Assembly: GCA_014529385.2 (NCBI GenBank)
Contig: CM043960.1
Span: 36,459,781-36,523,780, forward strand
Reading direction: 5' to 3'
DNA from: Adiantum capillus-veneris
Taxonomy: Eukaryota > Streptophyta > Polypodiopsida > Polypodiales > Pteridaceae
Length of the DNA: 64,000 nt
In this document: piece by piece, positions 55,860 to 64,000 of the stretch
Position numbering within the stretch: position 1 is the first letter of the stretch
Layout: each line of letters opens with the position of its first letter
Notes under the pieces: generated by a model
What the model was told of the DNA's origin: nothing
What the model saw: the letters and a program-made list of their open reading frames with translations, nothing else
Database searches by the model: none
Made by a program: the position numbers and the translations under genes

Positions 55860-56639
55860 TGAGAGGCTAACCTTAGAGTTACACATGCATTCTACATTGA
55901 AACTGATGGGGATTGGTTGGACTTTGATACACCTCTACAATACCCTATTGAGCTAAACAACACCTATGAAAAAGTGCTATATAACGCCTTATTGGACACG
56001 GGTGCTAAATATAATCTGTTATCATATGGGGTGTGGTGTCACTTAGGGAAGCCACCTCTGTCTGAAAGTATTATCCAAGTCAAGGGTGTCAACAAGAAAA
56101 AAACTGCGATTTGTGGAATCTGGCACACTTCTGTGAGTTATGACAATGGGGTTGTAGCTCAAGACTTTTTGGTCTTGCCTGTTGGAACTATGGAGGGTAA
56201 TATAAACCTAGGACACACGTGGATGATAGCCACCAAATGCACTATTGATTGGGAGACAGGGGGTGTCACAACGCAAAAACCAACTCTTAGCCCTGTCACT
56301 CAAGCCATAGTCCCTGAGATATTACCTCTTCAGGAAATAAAACCCAAAACATTGCATGTCCAAGAGGTTAAACCATATGTCCCCATAGCCCAACTCTCTA
56401 GAGTTTCAACTGATGTAGTTGAAATAAAGCTTGAGACACACAAGACCCATCCCAATATAACAAAGAAAATATACAAGTGGGTCCCTAAATCTTCTTTAGC
56501 GACCATAGCTAGTGCTAAAAGACATGAGCCCGGTAAGAGACGTCCCACTCGCCTCAAGAAATGTAACGAAACGTTGCGTTGGATTCCTAAAAAACTATTG
56601 GAAGCCCAAGGCTACTATGAAGGAAATGATCAAATCTAG
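55860..56639 (+). pseudogene. Second retropepsin-like domain, downstream of integrase
   Basis: A 240-codon frame (55,917-56,639). Residues about 1-110: YEKVLYNALLDTGAKYNLLS (catalytic Asp-Thr-Gly-Ala codons 55,995-56,006), SIIQVKGVNKKKTAICGIWH, VAQDFLVLP, then INLGHTWMIATKCTIDWETG. This is the retropepsin order: DTGA, a flap-like middle, ILG-W and DW. The rest is Lys/Pro-rich and has two W-x-P-K motifs (YKWVPKSS, RWIPKKLL). Protease 1 at 52,916-53,404 is separate, so the element has two such domains. The frame is open to its stop. Confidence 0.8.
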
Positions 56640-57312
56640 GTGCCAAAACATAAATTGTGCTCTTACTTGTCACATGGCCCATGTGAGCCCAATCCTGTGG
56701 CTCCAAAACGAATTGAAGATCGCGGAAAGGAAAAAATCACGGAATGCTACACACCCGCTCCAGAGCTAGTTTGGGTACCGAAGAAAGAACGATTAGCTCA
56801 AGAACATGGAATTCAAATGAAGCTTCTTGCTCTTCATGTAGTTCCTATACGGAAATAGAAGCTTTGACACAACCTCCACCCACCATTGTACATATCCATA
56901 CAAAGAAGAAAGAGTTTGCACCTCACGTTGTAGGTTCACCACCTACAACAACGCTGCAAATAAAATCATGGGAGAGTACCTTACCACCCTTGCAACTAGA
57001 TGAAACGCATAGGGCGGTCAAAAACTATTGGTTAAAGCCTTCACCCATAACAACTTGGAACAATTGGTTTCAAAAGGAGACGACATCATTTACAAAGGCG
57101 TGATCTACCCAAGGAAGGGGGGAGTGTTTGCTGACATCCATCATTCACTTGCTTCCCTCTCAACCTTCCTCCCTGACCTGTCAATCTTCAATCCTAGGGA
57201 ATGTATATATAAAGCCTTATACTCACAAAAACAAGATATAAACGTAAAAGAGCAAGAGCCACCAAACAATAATGTGGAAATTACAAGTTCTATACATAAC
57301 ACAAAATCATAA
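56640..57312 (+). pseudogene. 3' tail frames with a W-x-P-K motif, unrecognised
   Basis: The frame 56,640-56,858 continues the tail and holds a third copy, VWVPKKERLAQEHG (about 56,769). A frame change leads to 56,744-57,103 and then 57,028-57,312, which reads GDDIIYKGVIYPRKGGVFAD and LASLSTFLPDLSIF. The latter looks like a folded domain but I do not recognise it. It lies between the second protease-like domain and the 3' LTR, where some gypsy lineages carry extra genes. Confidence 0.5.
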
Positions 57313-57552
57313 AAATACATTATGTACAAGAACACGACCCTTGTAATATTTGCACTCTAACCATCATCTATCTGTGTGTACAGATATGGGTAGTACGCTA
57401 GAGTCATCCACTCCTGCCTAGGGTGAGAGGTACCCTCGTTACTTTTCACAAGTGTTTCACATGGTCTTTCCGGTCCTTGCCTGTTATGGGATTTTGTAGG
57501 TACGATAGCATGTGAGAGGAATTTTGAGGAGTTAGAATGGCTGATACGTCTC

Positions 57553-57807
57553 TTGACCACGACTGATCCATACATAGTAGAGAGTGTCTCTCCCATTGCA
57601 CAAGCCTATCCTTTTGACCAAGATGACTATAAGCATCTAGTGACCTTCTTAGTAAATATTGGTGCCTTTGATGATGAAGAAGATTTACATGATTACACGG
57701 ATGGCACATATGGTCTCATGGATGATGACTTTGTTTTTCTTGACGACAAGGATAGGGGTTTGGCCTTAGGGTTCCCCCCCAATCTCTACAATATCCTATT
57801 TCCTTGA
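57553..57807 (+). CDS. Small acidic ORF near the 3' end of the 12-kb element
   Basis: 84 codons, very acidic in the middle (DDEEDLHDYTDGTYGLMDDD), and opening with DPYIVESVSPIAQAYPFD. No family recognised. It could be the C-terminus of the tail protein (frames have shifted) or chance. Confidence 0.35.
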   Translation: MTTTDPYIVESVSPIAQAYPFDQDDYKHLVTFLVNIGAFDDEEDLHDYTDGTYGLMDDDFVFLDDKDRGLALGFPPNLYNILFP

Positions 57808-57809
57808 CT

Positions 57810-58950
57810 CTAAGGGGAGTGCAAATAATTAGGTTAGGGTTCCTTCTGTTTTTTAATTGTGTTCAGTAAGTGTTGGTACCTTTTCCCACTGATGTGTCTC
57901 TGGAAGGTGGATGTTTGGTGGTGACTATTGTGCAGTTTGTGACTATATAAGGATGCCTGTGAAGGAAAGCGACAATGCATGTTTACATGTTACAACAGAT
58001 GTTCTCCATTATATCAGGTGTACTACTTCCTTTTATCTATGCTTCCACATTTGCATGTTTGCATCTTGTTATTTGAATTCGAACAATGCATAAAATTAAT
58101 GAGGTTGTGACATTTCCAATTTAGATGCTATAATTTTTTCAAACTTCTAGTACCTTGTTCTTCTCTTTGAGTTTGGTCTATTAGTTGGTTTTAAGTAGGT
58201 ATCAGGACCTTAGGCTAAACTAGGCCACTTAATTGCTGACTTTAATTCCTAAATAGTCTATTAATTGTAGTAACTTTAGTAATGTTTTAGGCTATGAGGA
58301 TATAGTTTTCTCTAGTTTATTCCATCTAAGTGTGATTTGTGTTATGGAAGCCCATGTGTTAAGCTGGTATTTGAGACCTCGAGTCTCCCGGCTAGTTTAT
58401 GCTCAAGCTGATATTTGAGACTTTGAGTCTCCCAGCTGCTGGTATTTGAGACCTCGAGTCCCCCCGCTACTGTAGCAACTATGACAACAACAAAAAAGAA
58501 AAAAAGATAAAAGAGAGAAAGTAAATAGCACAAACTTCCTTGTATTTTATGTGGATCACACTTAAGTGGTATAAGTGACAAGACCACTAGTCCTTAGACC
58601 CCGACGAGCATTCCTAGGATTAACTACTCTTTAGTCGACATTTTTTAATTAAAGTTGGTTAATCTAGTATTTACTTTAGCCCTAGCTCTTGTGTACTTCT
58701 CTTAGAGTCGACCTAATAGACCCTAACTCAATTGCATTTTCTTCAGGTACTACGCTTGTTCTAGTTGGCAATGTTACAATTCATGAATTTGTTTTTGCAT
58801 TTTCTAGAATATCATGTATGCATCTCACTTATTGCACAATTGTACATGTTGCCTTTGAGCTTTCACAATGTTGTTTTTCTTTTGACACAAGTACTTCTAT
58901 CGTGGATCCCGATGCTGCATTGTTATATTCCGAGGACGGAATCTACATCA
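57810..58950 (+). other. 3' non-coding region of the 12-kb element
   Basis: No recognised gene. It holds three diverged copies of a roughly 30-bp unit, GCTGRTATTTGAGACYTYGA-, at 58,363, 58,407 and 58,438, and a short A-rich run. It ends at the polypurine tract. Confidence 0.6.
58363..58470 (+). repeat. Three copies of a 30-bp repeat
   Basis: GCTGGTATTTGAGACCTCGA recurs with small changes at 58,363, 58,407 and 58,438, each followed by GTC-CCC. Spacing is 44 and 31 bp. Confidence 0.85.
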
Positions 58951-58960
58951 GAAAGGGGGG
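58951..58960 (+). promoter_or_regulatory. Polypurine tract of the 12-kb element
   Basis: GAAAGGGGGG, two bases before the 3' LTR. Confidence 0.85.
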
Positions 58961-58962
58961 CA

Positions 58963-59240
58963 TGTTAACCACTGGTGTCCACTTTTAGTAGTCATGGGCC
59001 AGGCTTGTCGGTCCAATAGGAAAAGAGTAAGAGTGATCTTCCTCGATGAGAGGTGCACTCTAACAGGAACATCAAGGGTTAGTTGGCTAAGTATGGGCAC
59101 CCAAGTGTGAATGGGGCGAGCTCATATAAAAGTCACCTAAACCTAAAAATCATTCATTCTTTCATTTGTGCAATTGAAGAGTGCTTTTGCTCCATCTCCA
59201 TCTTCTTCTTCTTTATCTCCTTGTGTGTGTGTGTGTATGC

Positions 59241-59278
<38 letters not shown>

Positions 59279-59497
59279 ATTGCAACGACGGCAAAGCGAT
59301 TGAGCACGGCGCAGCGGCGGCTCCTTCTTCTTCGCGGTGAGGAGTCCTCCACGAAGGCAAGCGTAGGGCGGTGAGTGACACACCCTTGCTCTCTTGAGCT
59401 TGCTAGATTAGTCTGGTTGTGTGCTTGCAACCATTTGTGTCTCGTACATAGTGTATCGGCAAGTCCCTTGCATTGACACGTGCGACAGACGCGCACA
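58963..59497 (+). repeat. 3' LTR of the 12-kb gypsy element
   Basis: 535 bp, TG...CA ends, with a TATAAAAG box at 59,125-59,132 and a GA run at about 59,241-59,278 that is roughly half the length of the run in the 5' LTR. Followed by CCAAC. Confidence 0.96.
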
Positions 59498-59502
59498 CCA
59501 AC

Positions 59503-61740
59503 ATTCTACACAAGAAGAACCACAAAGAGATGAAGCTGTTGAAGAGAAACAACAGGAGTTTGAGATAGGAACTGGACAACAACAATCCTCTCTAAAGCCT
59601 GCAACCCACCCCTCCTCTTGCTGATGCAAAAGGGGAATCAACAAACAACCAAGAGATCCAAGAAAAAGTTAAAGTAGATCTACAAAAGACTCAGATAGAG
59701 CAAGGGAATCCTACATAGACGATTCCATACCAAAGGGAAGAAGCCCAAGAGTAAACAATGGACAAGCAAAAGCCACAAGAAAAGAATAAAGAGTCGCTGC
59801 CACGGACCTCTCGACAACAAACTACTAAAGATGGAGGTCTAATTTTACTGCATCCAAGGGCTATCATTGAAGAAAACAACAATCTTATTAGAGAATTTGA
59901 GATGGAGGATCATCGGGAATGCATAAGGATCTAGTTCCGGTGTCAAAGGCTTGTGTCCCAACTGAGAGAATTAGATTCTCGAGATGCTAAGGAGGAAATG
60001 AAGGCAACACTCATAGAAATTTTCAAGCTACAACAACAAATCAACAGTCTCCATGAAGACAAGAAAAGCCTACAAGATGCACTAGAACGGGAGAAAAGAG
60101 ACGATGCCTCTTTCAAAATCTACAAGACCAGATTGTGCGGCTAACAATGAGCTCTGAGTGGAATAGCAGGCATTGGAAGAAAAGCTAGTAGGAGAGCAAC
60201 AAAGGTGCACAAAGTTAAGTGATTCTTATGATGTACTGAAACATACGCTCTTGACTATCCTTGCCATGCAAGATGTACCAGCTGCAACCTCAACCTCTCA
60301 GACACCAAGTTCTAACATAGAGGAACTCAAAGCTTTGAAAGAGGAGCTTGTACAAGAAAAGTACCAAAGGCAAGTGATGACATCTGGCCATATGTCCATC
60401 CAAAATCAAAAGGATCAAAAGATAAGGGATCTACATGCACAATTAACAAAGGCAAAGGTTGATATATCTAGCCAAGTGGAGATGCATACACATGAGATAC
60501 AGAGCAAGGATTTGGCAATTAAAGTCATTCAAGCTAAAGGATAAGTGGCGGCATAGAAAGCAACACCACTAGCCACATAGCATGAAAGAGTAGACCTAAC
60601 ACCCTTAGACATACCCAACTCACACTTCTACACGAGATGGGCTACCTGCTTTTGAAGAAGATACAGAGCAGACAGTTTCCCTAGGAGAGCTCAAGAAGTA
60701 GATTGGAGATATCCCAAACCACTCACATAAAGACTTTATGCTGTATGAGCTCAAGGTATTGGAGTCAGTGGCCTTGTTAAGGATTATTATGGATGAAGTG
60801 ATCCAAAACTTCAGCCATGAGATCATTTCCTTACCACGCATGAAGCAAGGGGCTCTGCTATGGAAGAAGAAGCTCCTATCTGCACTTGCACCAAATCAGA
60901 GAGGCGATTATGAAGATGTGCCCATCACAACTGACCAAGTGCTGGCAATACTAGAGAACCAACTACTATGGAGAAAGAAGTGATTTGAGAAGAGGCCGCA
61001 AGATGAAACCACATACAAAAGTGCCCCTTAGCATCTCAGGATCAACCCACATTCTGCCCAATTCCTAGACGGAGATCTTAGGATAACTACTTACATGGAC
61101 ATGTCATCGACTCTCAATGCTCAATTACCCAGTGCTCTCAAATCCGATAAACAATTACAAGCCAATTGAATCATATATAGTGCACACAATTTTGGAGCGA
61201 TCATCACTCAAATGCGAGATGTTCTAGATCTAACATGCCAAATGATTACAAAAATCACCAAGATGATCATCACGTGCATACAGGCCTTCGACGGCATTGA
61301 AGCTTCATAGCATTTGTGGCAAGAAGGCACCCAAGGAATTTCATGGAATTTGGAAATAGAAGCCCCAACCAAAATATCATTATGGGAATATATGTGTCGG
61401 CCGGCTGCCACGCCTCACCATATTGATGCTAGCAAAGCGAGAAGCACCGACATACAAATTTTCAATCTGTGGGACGTAGCTACAAGAGATAGCTAATCTC
61501 TTGAAAATCCCAAGTCTAAGTGGTTTCTACCTAACTTGGTCTCAAATGTGTGTCAGACAAAAAATGCTACTTTCCTTATCGCAAGCTTCTCTGAAAAAAT
61601 TGTGTAGCTACGAGACTCCAAATGCAACAAAAATTAATGCCTATCATGAGCAGAGTATCTTTAACACTCTCATGTGCTCATATGTCATTTTTCACACTCA
61701 AGCCAAATTGCATATAAGATAAATAGCCTATTTTAGGTCG
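59503..61740 (+). pseudogene. Gag-like region, right part (coiled-coil frames)
   Basis: This continues the region cut at 47,544. The frames 59,953-60,144 and 60,173-60,544 are Glu/Lys/Leu-rich with heptad-like spacing (LQQQINSLHEDKKSLQDALE), i.e. coiled coil. Then 60,738-60,983 (LRIIMDEVIQNFSHEII, LPRMKQGALLWKKKLL) and 61,314-61,496 (SWNLEIEAPTKISLWEYMCR). No known domain is recognised. Gag or a pre-gag ORF of an unidentified gypsy element fits best; a broken host gene cannot be excluded. Confidence 0.4.
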
Positions 61741-61757
61741 GTCGATTTCAGTGTGTC

Positions 61758-62309
61758 AAGCACCCTATGGCTTCCTCTAGACGTGCTCTATCTTTTCCTA
61801 AGGTCAAAAACTAGTTTTGGTGCTTGTACTGTGCATAGGGAGCCAAAATAGCTCGTAGACAAGAATGACTAAAAACACATTGGAAGATCTTTCACCTGTG
61901 AATGCATTGGTATGCTCTATAAAGGAATGCAACACCGTACAAGAGAGACACGAAGGGTTGAAGAAAATAGTAGACTCACAGTAAGCTTTTGAAACCGACA
62001 CTCACTTTCATTATCCAAAAACTTAGGTCAATAGTTACAAAAATTGGCTTTTATACCTTAGTCAAGGTTTAAGAATGGATTCCTAGCTAATTGGGCTCAA
62101 TGAGAAGGCTTAAGAACTGCATAAAGCTGAAAATTTGGAAGCCCTTGGCCCCTTAACACTCATTGAAAATCAGTAATATTATGACGGCTTTGGACTTTGT
62201 GGTATTTCTTATTAATACAAAGGGTTTGAATACAATCAATTGGGATAAAAAATGAGAGGGGTGTCCCTTTGATGCTGTTTTTTTGGCTTTGTTAATTGAG
62301 CAGCTAACA
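61758..62309 (-). repeat. Minus-strand 3' LTR, TGTTAGC family
   Basis: The reverse complement matches 37,673-38,567 over its whole length except for that copy's duplication and MITE. It starts TGTTAGCTGCTCAATTAAC beside a polypurine tract. TATAAAAG lies at 62,055-62,048. The element's internal part runs right, beyond the window end. The left limit is where similarity to the 38-kb LTR stops. Confidence 0.8.
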
Positions 62310-62310
62310 T

Positions 62311-62322
62311 TCCCCCCTCCTT
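62311..62322 (-). promoter_or_regulatory. Polypurine tract of the terminal minus element
   Basis: The minus strand reads AAGGAGGGGGGA, one base before the LTR. Confidence 0.8.
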
Positions 62323-62344
62323 GCCTGTGTTGCGACACAACTAC

Positions 62345-63190
62345 TTAGGGTGCTAAGTAGTGGTCGGGCTTTCTTGCTTCAATCCTCTTGGCATGCTGCT
62401 CGAGACCTTGTTGGTACTTGATACAAAGTTCTTTGTCCTTTGTTGACATAAGCTGCATGGATATGCCGTTCCTTTGCTCGACTGCTGAGTAGCTAACAAA
62501 CTTGGCTCTTAAATTGTTAAGTATGGAGCCTGATTTACCCTTGTAATTTTCTGTGGTAAAAGCGCACATTTGTAAGGCCCCCATTATGAGGAGAAGCCAT
62601 CGTGCGTGAAGGAAAATCACTCACCGGAAACCAAAATTTTCACACATGGGCGGATTGGAGGGTCCGATTTGGACTTATTCGCACAAGGGCAGCTACACAT
62701 GGTTGTCTCTCATAAGAGAGGGCAGCCCTTTTGGCCTATAAAAGGAGGCCATTTCTACACACATTTCATATAGTGTGAAGTTGATGCAACAAGGTGAGTG
62801 TGAGGTGGTGAGAGTGAAGCAAGGCGGGAGCTCCATTAAGGGTATAATCCCTTTGTAAACTACTTCTTGTTTTGAAGTACTAAAGCCATTGAGTGGTTGG
62901 TTTCCCGTGGACGTAGCCCACATTGGGTGAACCACGTATATCGTGTGTACTCTCTCTCTCTCTCTCTACTCTATAATCTCGTGTATGTAAATCTGTCTCT
63001 CTCCATTCAATAATCTACTCAATTATCTATTTAGCTACGTCTTATTTCCTAACATAAATTGGTGATGATGGGGCCAAATATTTTGGATTTGTAAGTGAAG
63101 AAGCATGTATAGAATGGATCTTCAAAGGTTTGCATGTAATATGATGACAGAAACATCACCCGAGCATAAAATCCATGGAGCACTTCCTCA
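62345..63190 (-). pseudogene. 3'-terminal ORF of the terminal minus element, split by a solo LTR
   Basis: The minus frame runs through 63,190-63,055 (MQTFEDPFYTCFF), is cut by the solo LTR and continues in phase at 62,514 (LRAKFVSYSAVEQRN) to a stop at 62,345. The parts agree with the frame at 37,430-37,672 (MQTFEEAFIIGFF, IFNPL). The function is unknown to me. It ends just before the polypurine tract, so it is the last gene of the element. Confidence 0.55.
62515..63054 (+). mobile_element. Solo LTR, copia type, 540 bp
   Basis: It starts TGTTA and ends TAACA (perfect 5-bp inverted ends) and is flanked by TAAAT at 62,510-62,514 and 63,055-63,059. A TATA box (TATAAAAG, 62,737-62,744) and the stretch GTGGACGTAGCCCACATTGG ...GTGAACCACGTATAT are typical of plant copia LTRs. 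A CT run lies at about 62,950. No internal region follows, so it is a solo LTR left by LTR-LTR recombination. Confidence 0.93.
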
Positions 63191-64000
63191 AAAGGTTAGC
63201 CTAATAGACCATAGCACAATCCCTTGTTACCTTTGAGGAAGGACATCCATGCTGCATCATCTTGCTCCGTGTGGTGGAAAGTTTGTATGCAGGTGAGGAG
63301 CATTTTGGATATCTTGACTAGCATGATGCAGGCCAAGTCAGGTATCCCTCAGAACAACTGGATAGTAGAAAAGAGTGTCTCCACCATACAATTTTCAGTG
63401 GGTGGGCCATTCTGTGGTGGTGGGAACCTTGGGTAATTGATCCAGATTGGCCTCCTTTGATGGATGATTGAGTGTTGTTGACAGCTTCTAATTCTTGGTA
63501 CTAGACATTTCACAGGATCTTGCTTGATATTTGATGGCACATTTGTATACAAGATGAGATACCTAGGGTGTCGGGTTAGCCAGATCTCTTGCCATTTTGG
63601 ATGTGTCATTGTTGGGTTGGATTGGAAGTCTTTTAGTAGTCTTTCTTTGATTTGTAGCACTTACGTTATGAGCGAGGAGGGGAGAGCTTGCTGATGCCAT
63701 GCTTCACTGATATTGGCCGGTGTGAGAAGGTTGAAATTGATTGAGTTCAAGATGTGCTCTTCCCACTGCATCGCTTCTTTCCATGTGGTCTCTCTCTTCT
63801 CTTCCACTGGCTTCTTTAATGCAACTTCTTCCTCTATAGTTAAGATTTTTGGTTGAGCTGAGGGTCCAACTTCTTTGTGAGGAATCTCTAGCTCTGGGAG
63901 ATTGGCCTCTTGAGTGGTGTTTGCTTCAAAGTCCATGAACTATAAGGCATCTTTATCTCCCATTTCCGACTCTGCTTGTTCTTCCCCCGATGTGGATACA
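63191..64000 (-). pseudogene. Internal region of the terminal minus element, unrecognised frames
   Basis: Minus frames 63,936-63,661 (EEEVALKKPVEEKRETTWKE, acidic and basic) and 63,660-63,349 (HPKWQEIWLTRHPRYLILYT, Pro-rich later) look coding. The frames near 63,200-63,340 are Cys/Met-rich. None matches RT, RNase H or integrase. The element continues past the end of the window. They may belong to gag or a 3' gene. Confidence 0.4.

Larger units (their letters stand above)
47545..59497 (+). mobile_element. Ty3/gypsy element, 12 kb, full length, lacking RT and RNase H
   Basis: LTRs 47,545-48,109 and 58,963-59,497, TG...CA ends, a perfect CCAAC duplication (47,540-47,544 and 59,498-59,502), a TGGCGCCGCTGCTAGGGA primer site at 48,114 and a polypurine tract before the 3' LTR. 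Domain order: gag, protease, a long linker, integrase, a second protease-like domain, and a tail with W-x-P-K motifs. RT and RNase H are absent. The pre-RT segment at 54,430-54,530 runs directly into the segment that normally follows RNase H. The primer site and proteins fit an Athila/Tat-type lineage. The LTRs differ clearly, so the insertion is older than the copia. Confidence 0.95.

Overview
This is nuclear DNA of a land plant with a large, repeat-rich genome. I see no intact host gene. The evidence for a plant is the retroelement types: Ty1/copia with an initiator-Met tRNA primer site, a chromodomain-carrying Ty3/gypsy element (chromovirus), and Ty3/gypsy elements of the non-chromovirus Athila/Tat type with a TGGCGCC-type primer site. 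Long GA and G homopolymer tracts and nested insertions also fit. A gymnosperm or fern-like genome is plausible, but the sequence alone does not decide it.

Layout. 1-7,381: mostly unrecognised sequence with short duplications, a tRNA-derived SINE-like segment (about 4,351-4,450), a (GA)n tract and a 35-base G run. 7,382-21,416: a complete minus-strand gypsy chromovirus with 1.8-kb LTRs and TCACC target duplications. Its left (3') LTR is split by a complete minus-strand copia element (8,673-13,807; CCTTA target duplications). 21,797-32,622: a decayed minus-strand gypsy element (gag, protease, RT remnant, RNase H, integrase at 27.2-31.6 kb; primer site and LTR at 31.9-32.6 kb), beside a 1.7-kb strongly purine-skewed tract. 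33-37.4 kb: an RT relic and a minus-strand LTR with a polypurine tract. 37.7-38.6 kb: a plus-strand LTR with a duplicated TATA segment and a MITE-like insertion. 38.6-44 kb: a decayed plus-strand gypsy pol, followed by about 2.4 kb of possible LTR sequence with five palindromic 20-mers. 47,545-59,497: a complete plus-strand 12-kb gypsy element with CCAAC target duplications that has lost RT and RNase H. It interrupts an older gag-like, coiled-coil-coding region (46.4-61.7 kb). 61.7-64 kb: the 3' end of another minus-strand element, interrupted by a 540-bp copia-type solo LTR (TAAAT duplications).

The most interesting biology is in the two plus-strand gypsy elements. Both have a retropepsin-like domain (DTGA ... 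LGxxW ... DW) downstream of the integrase, followed by repeated W-[VIL]-x-K motifs. In the 12-kb element this is in addition to a normally placed protease upstream. The 39-44 kb element also appears to have two successive H2C2-like zinc-binding modules before its integrase core. I know of no described gypsy lineage with this 3' module, but could not search.

All polyproteins carry frameshifts or stops, so the elements are fossils. Order of events from nesting: the chromovirus came before the copia insertion; the gag-like host region came before the 12-kb element; the terminal minus-strand element came before the solo LTR.
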